Part shown: in pieces, positions 1 through 8,800 of the stretch
Layout of the letters: each line of letters begins with the position of its first letter
How positions within the stretch are numbered: the first letter of the stretch is position 1
Assembly (NCBI RefSeq): GCF_000308455.1
Contig: NZ_BAFP01000081.1
Span: forward strand, 1 to 64,000
Reading direction: 5' to 3'
From: Nocardia abscessus NBRC 100374
GTDB lineage: Bacteria > Actinomycetota > Actinomycetes > Mycobacteriales > Mycobacteriaceae
DNA: 64,000 bases
Translations under genes and position numbers: made by a program
Notes under the pieces: model-generated
Databases searched by the model: none
Seen by the model: only the letters and a program-made list of their open reading frames with translations
Told to the model about the DNA's origin: nothing

Positions 1-171
1 AGCAGCGCTCTCGGCGCCCGCATCACCGGCGCTACCGCCCGAAGAGGCCGCCGCCAACACCTCCGGCGCCTGCGGCGCACCCGCACCCACCGGCGACTGC
101 ACCCCGGAACCACTCACCACCACACCAGCAACAACCAAAGCCGAGACCGTTATCGGAGCAGATACACGCAT
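1..171 (-). CDS. Exported protein, N-terminal part only (cut by window edge)
   Basis: Fifty-seven codons are open from an ATG at 171 to the window edge, so the C-terminus is missing. The product starts MRVSAPITVSALVVAGVVVS and continues into a Gly/Ala/Ser/Pro-rich stretch. This is a typical Sec signal peptide (Arg2, hydrophobic core at about residues 6-20) followed by a low-complexity linker. Such a layout is common in actinobacterial cell-wall hydrolases, but nothing in the visible part identifies the function. A GAGG lies some way upstream of the ATG. The signal peptide is seen in the sequence; secretion is inferred; the family is unknown. Confidence 0.6.
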   Translation of the reverse strand, partial: MRVSAPITVSALVVAGVVVSGSGVQSPVGAGAPQAPEVLAAASSGGSAGDAGAESAA

Positions 172-617
172 TCGGCCACACCCAATCCTCGACGTCGTCC
201 GCGTCTCGGGACGGATGAACCGCACGGGACAACGGAGTCCTTCTTGCCGGGCCGCATCCACGACCCCGGCCCACGCCGCCGAGCGGTGCGAACCTGCGAT
301 AACAAACGGTACACAACACCGAGTACATCGCGGGTGAGATCCTGGAAATTCACACTAACTTAATGTCGAATGCGGCCCCTCTCGATCCAGAGTACCGGCC
401 CGCCCCGCCACACGCCCGTGCCCGTTTCCGCTCCTCCTGCCACGGACAACGATCCGCGAAGACCTTGGCGCACTTCGCATGCCGGCCGATGTGGCCCGAT
501 CGAGCGTCGGCGCCACGCCTCCGCGCTCACAGCATCATGTCGGCGAGCAAGGGCTGCGGCCCGCGGCGTGCCACGAAAGGTACTCGGGCGGAGAGCTTTC
601 CAGTAACCCCGCGTCGC
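172..617. other. Intergenic stretch without a supported gene
   Basis: These 446 bases separate the truncated exported gene from the tetR stop. Open frames here are short or overlap in several frames, and none shows a domain or convincing start. The AT-richer part around 300-360 is the likely promoter region of the minus-strand exported gene. Confidence 0.4.
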
Positions 618-1211
618 CTAGGTCTCCCCGTGCTCGCCCTCGGGCGACTCTCCGGCAACCGGCCCGGTGAGGTTGGCGGTCAGCATGCGCACGGCGGCCA
701 CGCGCAGATCCGGGCGGGGACGGCGGGAGGTCAACTCCGCCAGGCAGATCTCGCCGACCAGGGCGACCTTCAGCCGGGAGGCGGCATCGGGATCGGGCCA
801 CCCGGCGGCGACCATATCCGGCCGCCCCACGTCGATGAACAGCTCGTGGCGGTGGCGGATCTCCTCGCGCAGGTCCGGATCGGTGCGCGCCTGGACCATG
901 AACGCCTCGGTGCCGCGGGCGTCGAGGCAAGCGTCCAGGAACGCGTCGAGACTGGGGCCGATTCGTTCGATGCCCGGTGGGATTCCGTCCAGCGCCGCGG
1001 CCACCGACTGCGACAGCGCGTCGAAGAAGCGGCGGTGCAGCGCGATGACGTAGCTGCGGCGATTGACGAAGTGGTGGTAGAAGGTGCCCTTGGCCATCCC
1101 GGCTTCCTCGACCACCGCGTTGATCGAAAGCCGGTGCAGCCCCTCGCGTTCCGCCACCACGGTGCCCGCGATGAGCAGCGCCGTGCGACCGGGGTCGGCA
1201 ATGACTGTCAT
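618..1211 (-). CDS. TetR-family transcriptional regulator
   Basis: A 197-residue protein of normal TetR length. The N-terminal helix-turn-helix spans about residues 25-55, with the family signature LSINAVVEEAGMAKGTFYHH. The C-terminal half is the variable ligand-binding domain. The gene is divergent from the StrR-like activator at 1313. The spacer between them holds the perfect 12-bp palindrome GACCGATCGGTC, a plausible operator for this protein. Its position next to an MmpL exporter suggests control of export or of the whole locus. The target and ligand are inferred, not shown. Confidence 0.9.
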   Translation of the reverse strand: MTVIADPGRTALLIAGTVVAEREGLHRLSINAVVEEAGMAKGTFYHHFVNRRSYVIALHRRFFDALSQSVAAALDGIPPGIERIGPSLDAFLDACLDARGTEAFMVQARTDPDLREEIRHRHELFIDVGRPDMVAAGWPDPDAASRLKVALVGEICLAELTSRRPRPDLRVAAVRMLTANLTGPVAGESPEGEHGET

Positions 1212-1276
1212 GCTTTCGAATTCTCCCCACTCTTTCTGGAAAGCCTAGTGCCGGGCACCGGCCGCACCTACGCTGT

Positions 1277-1288
1277 GACCGATCGGTC
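1277..1288. promoter_or_regulatory. Perfect 12-bp palindrome, candidate TetR operator
   Basis: GACCGATCGGTC is its own reverse complement and is followed by a further GGTC half-repeat. It lies 66 bases upstream of the tetR start and 25 bases upstream of the GTG proposed for the divergent regulator. TetR-family proteins often bind such palindromes between divergent genes. Confidence 0.55.
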
Positions 1289-1312
1289 GGTCGTAGCCTA
1301 GCCGGGTTCCGG

Positions 1313-2296
1313 GTGGGCCATCGGGTCATCGAGGACCGATCTGATTCCGGGCGTCCCTGGGGGTTCGAATTGTCCGCTGAGTGTAAATTGGTGAGCGGCG
1401 ACGTGGTGCCGCTGGCGTCGAACGCGCACTATTTCGTATCGATCGACGAACTACTGCCCGCGGATTCGCCGCGGTCGAACGGCGAGGACCGCCGGCATAT
1501 CGCGCGGCTGGCCGAAAGCGAAAACGATTTGCCGCCGATACTGGTGCACCGCAGCACGATGCGAGTCATCGACGGAATGCATCGGTTGCGCGCCGCACAA
1601 TGGCTCGGTCACGAGCGGATCGCGGTCGTGTTCTTCGACGGGACGCAGGCCGAGGCCTTTCTGCGCGGTGTCGAACTGAATACGACGCACGGGCTTCCGT
1701 TGACGCTCTCGGACCGCAAAGCGGCGGCCGAGCGGATCATCGAGACGATGCCCCAATTGTCCGACCGCGCCATCGCGACCACCGCGGGGTTGTCCGCGCG
1801 CACGGTGGCCACGCTTCGTAAACGTTCGAGTGCGGAAGTTCCGCAGTCGAACGTGCGTGTCGGCGCCGACGGCAGGCGCAGGCCGATGGATCGCGCGCAA
1901 CGCCGACGCCGCGTCGCCGAACTCCTGGCGGCCTCGCCGGACATGCCGTTGCGCGCGCTGGCCGCCGCCGCCGAGGTGTCCATCAGTACCGCGCACGCGA
2001 TCCGCAAGCGGCTGCGCGAGACGGGATCACCCGAATGCGACGGTCCCACCGCTCAGCCCGAGGGCAGTGCGCTGCTGCTGCAGCAGCTCACCCGCGATCC
2101 CGCCATGCGGCACAGTCAGCAGGGCCGTGACCTGCTGCGGTGGCTGCACACCCACTCGATGCAGCGCGAGGTGTGGACCGCGTTGGTCGCCGCGGTGCCG
2201 CCACATTGCATTCCAGCCGTCGCCGAACTCGCCAGCCGCAACGCCAAGGAGTGGCGCGCACTGGCGGGCTACATCGATTCCGGTTCCGCCGAATAG
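1313..2296 (+). CDS. StrR/ParB-type pathway regulator
   Basis: A 327-residue ParB-N-domain protein. The N-terminal half carries the hallmarks of the StrR group of antibiotic-pathway activators: SIDELLPADSPRSNGED at about residues 43-60, PPILVHRSTMRVIDGMHRLR at 74-93, and ELNTTHGLPLT. Two helix-turn-helix-like stretches follow, at about 145-170 and 200-230. StrR, NovG and Tei15* are DNA-binding activators in secondary-metabolite clusters. The GTG at 1313 gives the longest form. A TTG at 1370, preceded by GGGGG, or a GTG at 1391 are real alternatives because family homology begins near residue 40. The gene contains a StrR-type operator (1824-1852). It precedes the MmpL-PKS operon and probably activates it. 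Confidence 0.85.
   Translation: MGHRVIEDRSDSGRPWGFELSAECKLVSGDVVPLASNAHYFVSIDELLPADSPRSNGEDRRHIARLAESENDLPPILVHRSTMRVIDGMHRLRAAQWLGHERIAVVFFDGTQAEAFLRGVELNTTHGLPLTLSDRKAAAERIIETMPQLSDRAIATTAGLSARTVATLRKRSSAEVPQSNVRVGADGRRRPMDRAQRRRRVAELLAASPDMPLRALAAAAEVSISTAHAIRKRLRETGSPECDGPTAQPEGSALLLQQLTRDPAMRHSQQGRDLLRWLHTHSMQREVWTALVAAVPPHCIPAVAELASRNAKEWRALAGYIDSGSAE
1824..1852. promoter_or_regulatory. StrR-type operator inside the regulator's own coding region
   Basis: The sequence reads GTTCGAGTG, eleven bases, CAGTCGAAC. The StrR consensus I recall is GTTCGActG-N11-CaGTcGAAc, so half-site sequences and spacing agree except at the weakly conserved positions. The symmetry extends outward and across the 11-bp spacer: the 33 bases 1822-1854 form an almost perfect palindrome. 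It lies roughly 510 bases into the gene. Confidence 0.75.
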
Positions 2297-2350
2297 CACC
2301 GAGCCACCGTCGCATTCGCACGGCCGGAGTTCGAGAAAAGGTCACTCATC

Positions 2351-4567
2351 ATGCTCGTTGGTCTCGCACGCCTGGCAGTCCGGCGCCCACGATCGATCCT
2401 CTACGGTGCGCTGCTCGTCGGGTTCGTCTGTGTCGCGCTGGGCTGGTCGGCGCCCGCCCATCTGAAGTCCGGCGGCTACATCCCCTCCGACACCGAATCC
2501 GCCGAGGTCGCCGCGTTGCTCAACCGCGACTTCCCCGGCGCGGCGCCGAACCTCGTGCTGCTGGTCACGGCGCCGGACGGACTCGACAGTCCCGCGGCGC
2601 GAGCGGCGGGCGAACGTCTGACCGCGAACCTGCGCGGACGGGGCGAGATCGACGCGGTCCAGTCCTACTGGGAGCTTCCGCCGGATCTGCGGCAGGCCCT
2701 GCGCGGCAACGACGGCCGCTCCGGTCTGGTCCTGGCGCACGTCACCGGGGACGACACCGACGCGCCCAAGCGAGCGGGGGCGATCGCCGAACAGGTGAGC
2801 GGCGAGGTCGCCGGCGTCACCGTGCGGGCGGGCGGCCAGGCGGTGGCCTTCGCCGAAATGAGCCATCGAATCGTCACCGACCTGCTGATCACCGAGGCGA
2901 TCGCGGTGCCGTTGACGGGGCTGGCGTTGATCCTGGTCTTCGGCAGTGTGACGGCCGCGCTGATCCCGTTGGCCGTCGGCGTGTTCAACATCTTCGCGAC
3001 GCTGCCGATCCTGCGGCTGCTCACCGAGGTGGGCGACGTGTCGATCTTCGCGCTGAACATGATGAGCGCACTGGGTTTCGCGGTCGCGATCGATTCGAGC
3101 CTGTTCATGGTCAGCAGGTTTCGGGAAGAACTCGCCGGGGGCAGCGACACTGCCGCCGCGGTCTTGCGTACGGCGCGGACCGCGGGGCGCACCGTCCTGT
3201 TCTCCGGTGTGGTCATCGCGCTGTCGCTGTCGACGCTGCTGGTCTTCCCGCTGTATTTCCTCCGTTCGCTGGCCTATGCGGGACTGGCCGTACTCGGGGC
3301 GGCGGTGTTCACCACGCTGCTGCTGGTGCCTGCGGCGCTGGCACTGCTCGGCCCCCGGGTGGACGCGCTCGACCTGCGCATCCCCCTGCGCCGCCGGTTC
3401 CGCCTGCCGCCGCCGCGGCCGGTCGAGGTCACCGAGACGCGGTGGTACCGGACGGTGCGGCTGGTCATGCGCCGCCCGGTTGCGGCCGCGCTGGCGGTGA
3501 TCGCGCTGCTGCTGGTGCTGGGTTCGCCGTTCCTGTCCATCCGCTTCGGAGCCGCCGACGACCGGGTCATCAGCGGGGCGTCCAGCCACGAGGTCGGCGA
3601 CGCGTTGCGCACCGACTTCCGGGAGAACGCCATGGCCGGTGTTCTCGTGGCCCTGCCCGGATACCAAGGCGACGACGCCGAAGTAGCCGCCTACGCCGAG
3701 CGCTTGTCGCGAATCGACGGTGTCACGTCGGTGCTGTCCTCCGCGGGCGTCTACATCGTCGGCCTGCGAGTCGCCGCCGCGCCATCGGGCATGCGCAACG
3801 ACGCGGGCACGTATCTGCGCCTCGGCACCCGGCTCGACCCGTACTCCGCTGCCGCGATCGACCAGCTCGACCAGGTGCGCGCGGTCCCCGCGCCCGGCCG
3901 GGCACTGCTCGGCGGCGCGGCGGCGGAGAGCGTCGACGCACTCGACGCACTCGCGGCCAAAATTCCTCTGGCCCTTGTCGTGATCGCGCTGTCGACCCTG
4001 GTGGTGCTGTTCTTCTTCACCGGCAGCGTGCTGCTTCCGGTCAAAGCGCTGCTGCTCAACACGCTTTCGCTGGCGGCGACCTTCGGCGCCATGGTCTGGG
4101 TCTTCCAGGAGGGGCACCTGTCCGGTCTGCTCGGCTTCACCCCGACCGGCTACCTCGTGCCGACCATGCCGATCCTCATGTTCTGCATCGCCTTCGGCGT
4201 CTCGATGGATTACGAGGTGTTCCTGTTGTCCCGCATCCGCGAGGAGTGGCTCGCCTCCGGCGACAACACCCGGGCCGTGGCCACCGGCGTCGCCCGCACC
4301 GCACGCATCTTCACCGCGGCCGCCTGCCTGATGGCGATCGCCTTCGCGGGCATGGTGACCTCACACGTGTCGTTCATCCAGCTGTTCGGCCTCGGCCTGA
4401 CCCTGGCTGTGCTCACCGACGCCACGTTGATCCGCGGCGTGCTCGCGCCCGCGTTGATGCGGCTGCTCGGCTCGGCCAATTGGTGGGCGCCGCGCCGGCT
4501 CGCCCGCCTGCACGAACGTATCGAAATTCCCGAGACCAGCGCCGCTCTCGAACCCGTACCCGAATAG
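2351..4567 (+). CDS. MmpL/RND-family lipid or polyketide exporter
   Basis: A 738-residue inner-membrane protein with two MMPL repeats. Membrane helix clusters are visible at about residues 15-35, 175-360 and 370-395, and again at 535-720. Large periplasmic loops lie between them at about 40-170 and 395-530. The size matches the shorter actII-3-like exporters rather than the roughly 950-residue mycobacterial MmpLs. Characteristic repeats such as AIDSSLFMVSRFREE and GVSMDYEVFLLSRIREEW (the DY-bearing proton-relay region) are present. The start follows GAGAAAAGG. It heads a six-gene co-directional run with the ketoreductase and PKS, so export of the PKS product is the likely role. Confidence 0.93.
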   Translation: MLVGLARLAVRRPRSILYGALLVGFVCVALGWSAPAHLKSGGYIPSDTESAEVAALLNRDFPGAAPNLVLLVTAPDGLDSPAARAAGERLTANLRGRGEIDAVQSYWELPPDLRQALRGNDGRSGLVLAHVTGDDTDAPKRAGAIAEQVSGEVAGVTVRAGGQAVAFAEMSHRIVTDLLITEAIAVPLTGLALILVFGSVTAALIPLAVGVFNIFATLPILRLLTEVGDVSIFALNMMSALGFAVAIDSSLFMVSRFREELAGGSDTAAAVLRTARTAGRTVLFSGVVIALSLSTLLVFPLYFLRSLAYAGLAVLGAAVFTTLLLVPAALALLGPRVDALDLRIPLRRRFRLPPPRPVEVTETRWYRTVRLVMRRPVAAALAVIALLLVLGSPFLSIRFGAADDRVISGASSHEVGDALRTDFRENAMAGVLVALPGYQGDDAEVAAYAERLSRIDGVTSVLSSAGVYIVGLRVAAAPSGMRNDAGTYLRLGTRLDPYSAAAIDQLDQVRAVPAPGRALLGGAAAESVDALDALAAKIPLALVVIALSTLVVLFFFTGSVLLPVKALLLNTLSLAATFGAMVWVFQEGHLSGLLGFTPTGYLVPTMPILMFCIAFGVSMDYEVFLLSRIREEWLASGDNTRAVATGVARTARIFTAAACLMAIAFAGMVTSHVSFIQLFGLGLTLAVLTDATLIRGVLAPALMRLLGSANWWAPRRLARLHERIEIPETSAALEPVPE

Positions 4568-4582
4568 CGCGATAGGAACAAC

Positions 4583-5728
4583 ATGGCGAAATTCCGCACA
4601 GGCGTGATGGATTCCGGTGTCTACACCCGGTTCGCGCCGGATCTGCAATTTCGCGGCAGCCGCTCGGTGGCGATGGCGGGCGGAGCGGACTCGCTCTGGG
4701 TGACCGACCATCTGCCCTCGATCCTGCCCGCCTCGATCTGGACACCTCGCCACGTCGGCATCACCCGGCTCGCGCCGCACGCCGACGGCATCTACGAACC
4801 GTGGACCGCGCTGGGCTATCTGGCCGCGCAGAACCGCTTGGCCCGGCTGCGGCTCGGGGTCGGCGTCACCGACGCGGGCCGCCGCAATCCGGCGGTGACC
4901 GCGCAGGCCGCGGCCACCCTGCACCAGTTGAGCAGGGGCCGGGCCATTCTCGGCATCGGCACCGGCATCCGGGACAACAATGAGCCCTACGGCGTGGACT
5001 GGACCGCCCCGGTCGCACGGTTCGAGGAGGCGCTCGCGACCATCAGGGCGCTGTGGGATTCCCACGGCAGCCTCGTGACCAGGGACTCACCGCACTTCCC
5101 GCTGCGCAACGCGGTCTTCGACGTGCCGCCCTATCGGGGCACCCGCCCGGAGATCTGGGTGGCCGCGGGCGGGCCGCGCATGCTGCGGGCCGCCGGACGA
5201 TACGCCGACGTGTGGTTCCCGGGCTTCGCCCAGCGCCCGCACGAGTACCGCGACCGGCTCGAGCGGGTACGCGCCGCGGCCTCGGACGCGGGCCGGGACC
5301 CCATGGCGGTCGCGCCCGCCGCCGTGTTCAGCGTGCTGACCGCGGCGCGGCCCGCCGAGGTGGACGCTCTCGTGGACAGTGTGGGCGCGCGAGCGCTGAC
5401 CCTGTGCGCGCCGGGAGAGATGTGGACCAGGCACGGTGCGACCCACCCGCTGGGCGAGGACTTCACCGGCCTGCAGGACTACCTGCCGCAGACGCTGGAC
5501 GAGCGCACCGTGCTGGACTACATCGAGAAGGTCCCGGCAGCGCTGGTGCGGGAATTCTGTTTGACCGGAACACCGGACGAGATCGTCGAGCAGGTCGAGG
5601 ACTGGCGCGACCACGGTTTGCGCTACGCCGTCCTCATGAATCTCAGCGCAATTCATCCGCGCCTAGCGCGCGGGATGTTCTCGAACGCGCCACTGGTGGC
5701 GACTTTGCGGAAATTGAAAAGACTCTGA
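4583..5728 (+). CDS. F420-dependent LLM-class ketoreductase, phthiodiolone-ketoreductase-like
   Basis: A 381-residue luciferase-like monooxygenase-fold protein beginning 15 bases after the mmpL stop. From memory it resembles mycobacterial Rv2951c (phthiodiolone/phenolphthiodiolone ketoreductase, also about 381 residues) over its whole length. The blocks TDAGRRNPAVTAQAAATLH, GRAILGIGTGIRDNNEPYGV, RFEEALATIRALW and DQVEDW-type C-terminal segments line up. That enzyme reduces the keto group of phthiodiolone with reduced F420. Here it sits directly before a Mas-like PKS, so it probably reduces a ketone in the polyketide product. The substrate is inferred from context. No PapA, FadD or phthiocerol synthase genes are visible nearby. 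Confidence 0.88.
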   Translation: MAKFRTGVMDSGVYTRFAPDLQFRGSRSVAMAGGADSLWVTDHLPSILPASIWTPRHVGITRLAPHADGIYEPWTALGYLAAQNRLARLRLGVGVTDAGRRNPAVTAQAAATLHQLSRGRAILGIGTGIRDNNEPYGVDWTAPVARFEEALATIRALWDSHGSLVTRDSPHFPLRNAVFDVPPYRGTRPEIWVAAGGPRMLRAAGRYADVWFPGFAQRPHEYRDRLERVRAAASDAGRDPMAVAPAAVFSVLTAARPAEVDALVDSVGARALTLCAPGEMWTRHGATHPLGEDFTGLQDYLPQTLDERTVLDYIEKVPAALVREFCLTGTPDEIVEQVEDWRDHGLRYAVLMNLSAIHPRLARGMFSNAPLVATLRKLKRL

Positions 5729-5738
5729 CGCAAGACAA

Positions 5739-5767
5739 TTGACGGCTCGGTGGCAGCGCAATAGCAT
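5739..5767 (+). promoter_or_regulatory. Candidate promoter for the PKS operon
   Basis: TTGACG at 5739-5744 and TAGCAT at 5762-5767 are separated by exactly 17 bases, a good sigma-70-type match in a GC-rich genome. It is the only long spacer (128 bases) within the operon. An inverted repeat (CGAGC, six bases, GCTCG; 5775-5790) lies just downstream of the -10, where an operator would sit. Confidence 0.55.
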
Positions 5768-5856
5768 TGCCATTCGAGCGAAGAAGCTCGTCAGATATTT
5801 GTGCTGCTGCGGTCGGGGGGCTCAGCATGGTCCCGCATTTCAGGCCAGGAGAAACA

Positions 5857-8800
5857 ATGGTCGACATTGCAATAGTGGGTATCGGCTGCCGTTTTCCAGG
5901 CGGTGTATTCGACCCGAAGAGTTACTGGAATTTCCTGCTCGATAAAGGCGACGGGATCGTCGATATCCCGCCGGACCGTTGGAGTATCGAGAAGTACTAC
6001 GACCCGGATCCGGACGCGCCGGGGCGTATGTACACCCGGCGCGGCGGCTTCCTCACCCAGCCGCTGTGGGATTTCGATGCCGACTTCTTCGGCATCGCCC
6101 AGAAGGAGGCCGCCATCCTCGACCCCCAGCAGCGGCTGCTGCTGGAGGTGACGTGGGAGGCGCTCGACGACGCCGGCATGGCGGGCCGGGTCTCCGGCCA
6201 CCGCGTCGGCGTCTACGTCGGCGGGTTCATCCTGGACAACGTGCTCGGACGCAGCGGTCCGCTGGTGCGCTCGGCGATCACCAACCACACCGCGATGAGT
6301 GCCTCGCACACGTTGCTGTCCAACCGCATCTCGTATCTGCTGGACCTGCACGGACCCAGCCTCACCGTCGATACCGCATGCTCGTCCTCGCTGGTTGCCA
6401 CGCATCTCGCGGTGCAGGCCATCGCCAACGGCGAATGCGAGATCGCGCTCGCCGGCGGAGCGAACGCGATGCTGCAGCCGGAGACGTTCATCTCGATGTG
6501 CAAAGGCCGGTTCCTGTCCTTCGACGGGCGCTGCAAAACCTTCGACGCCGCCGCCGACGGGTACGGCCGGGCCGAAGGCGCCGGGGCGGTGCTGCTCAAG
6601 CCACTGGACGTGGCGCAGCGCGACAACGACCGCGTCTACGCCGTCATCCGCGCGACGGGCGTGAACCAGGACGGCCGCACCATGGCCATCCCGGTGCCGA
6701 ATCCCGTCGCGCAGGAACAGCTCGCCCGTCAGGTACGCGACGACGCCGGTGTCGCCGCGCACGAGGTGAGCTACCTCGAGGCGCACGGCACCGGTACGGC
6801 GGTCGGCGATCCGATCGAGATGTCGGCGCTGGGCGCGGTGTACGGCGCGGTGGACGGCCGCGGCGAACCGGTGCCGGTCGGTTCGGTGAAGAACAATTTC
6901 GGGCACACCGAGGCCGCGGCCGGGGTCGCGAGCCTGATCAAGGCCGCGCTCACCCTGCACCATCGCACGGTCGCACCCCAATTCGACTTGACCACACCCA
7001 ATCCGGAGATCGCGTTCGACGAGCTACGACTACGGGTCCCGCTGCGGCCCGAGCCGCTGTCCGCGGCGCCGGGCAAGGGCGTGGTCGCGGTCAACGGCTT
7101 CGGCTACGGGGGCACCAACGCCCACGCCATCCTCGTCGAAGCGCCACCGCGCGCCCCGCGGGCCGACGACGAACGCCCGGTGCCGCGGGTGCTGCCGATC
7201 TCCGGGCGCCACGAGGCCGCGGTCCGGACGCTCGCCGGCGAACTCGCGCAAGCGCTGGACCGGCATTCCGCCGAGGCGGTGACCGCGGCCGCCTGGACCA
7301 GGCGCGCCCACCACCCCCTGCGGGCCGGTTTCGCCTACGACGACGCCGACGATCTGCGCACCCAGCTGCGGGCCTTCGCCGCGGGCGAGGGACGTGCCCC
7401 GTCCCGGATCATCGGAGACGGTGCGGTGGAGCCGGTCTTCGTCTTCAGCGGAATGGGCCCGCAGTGGTGGGGCATGGGCCGCGAGTTGCTCACCACCGAC
7501 AGCACATTCGCCAAGGTCGCCAGGGAGATCGACCGCGAGTTCGTCTCCATCGCGGGCTGGTCGATCCTGGCGGAGATGCTCGCCGACGAGGCAGACTCCC
7601 GGATCGCGCGCACCGCGCTCGCGCAGCCGGCCAACTTCGTGCTGCAGGCCGCACTGACCGCCGAGCTCGCCGAGTACGGCGTGTATCCCGCCGTGGTGGT
7701 CGGGCACAGCGTCGGTGAGGTCACCGCCGCGTACGTCTCCGGCGCGCTGTCGCTGCGCGACGCGCTGACCGTCAGCTACCACCGCGCCCGGCTGCAGGCG
7801 ACCACCGCGGGCACCGGCGGCATGCTGGCCCTGGGCATGTCCGAGGATCAGGCCCGCGAATTGCTCGCCCGCACCGACAGCATCTCGATCGCCGCGGTGA
7901 ACAGCCCCGGCGCGGTCACCCTGGCCGGCGACGGCGCGGACCTCGAACTGCTGCGCGACACCCTGTCGGCCACCGGCACGTTCGCGCGCAGCCTGCGGGT
8001 CGAGGTGCCGTACCACAGCCATCTGATGGACCCGATCCTCGATGACCTGCGTGGCGCACTGGCCCAGCTCGCGCCGCGGGACGCGAAACTCACCACGTAT
8101 TCCACCGTGACCGCGGCCGAGATCGCCGGCGCCGACTGGGACGCGGACTACTGGTGCCGCAACGTGCGGGAGCCGGTCCGGTTCGCCGATGCCATCGGCG
8201 CACTGGTCGACGCGGGGCACCGGGTCTTTGTCGAGGTGGGGCCACACCCGGTGCTCAGCGGCAACATCCGCGAGACGCTCATCCACCGCGGAGTGATCGG
8301 CGCCGCGGTCACCACGCTCTCCCGGGATCTGCGCGACCACAACAACGTGCTGCGCGCCGTCGCGGACCTGTATGTCGCCGGCTCGCTGGACGGTTCGTCC
8401 GTGCCGGGCCGTCCGGACTCGATCGTCGGGCACCTGGATCTGCCCGCATACCCCTGGCAGCGCAAACGGGTCTGGCACGACGAGCCGGTCACCCTGCTCG
8501 ATCGCCTCGGCACGCCGGAGGGCTACGCGCTGCTGGGCGACCCCACGACGGCGGCGAGTTCGGAATGGGAAGTGCAGCTGTCGGTTTCACGGCTGCCCTG
8601 GCTGCGCGACCATGTCGTGGCCGGACACGTCGTGCTGCCCGGCGCCGCCTACCTCGACGCCGCGCTCAGCGCCGCCGTCGAGCGCACCGGACGCACGAGC
8701 GTCGGCCTCGAGTCGGTGGAATTCGTCGCGCCGCTGGTGATCGACGAGCACGACGTCCCGGTGCTGCGGGTGAGCGTCGAGGAGTCGACCAAACGCTTCC

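Noticed and set aside
1362..1375. GGTTCGAATT, resembling a tRNA T-loop
   Set aside because: No acceptor stem, anticodon arm or CCA-adjacent pairing can be built around it; it lies in the 5' part of the StrR-like gene.
2140..4575. Long plus-strand open frame of over 800 codons overlapping mmpL
   Set aside because: It is Arg/Gly/Ala-rich with no domain and is a GC-bias shadow of the MmpL frame, which has clear membrane segments and family motifs.
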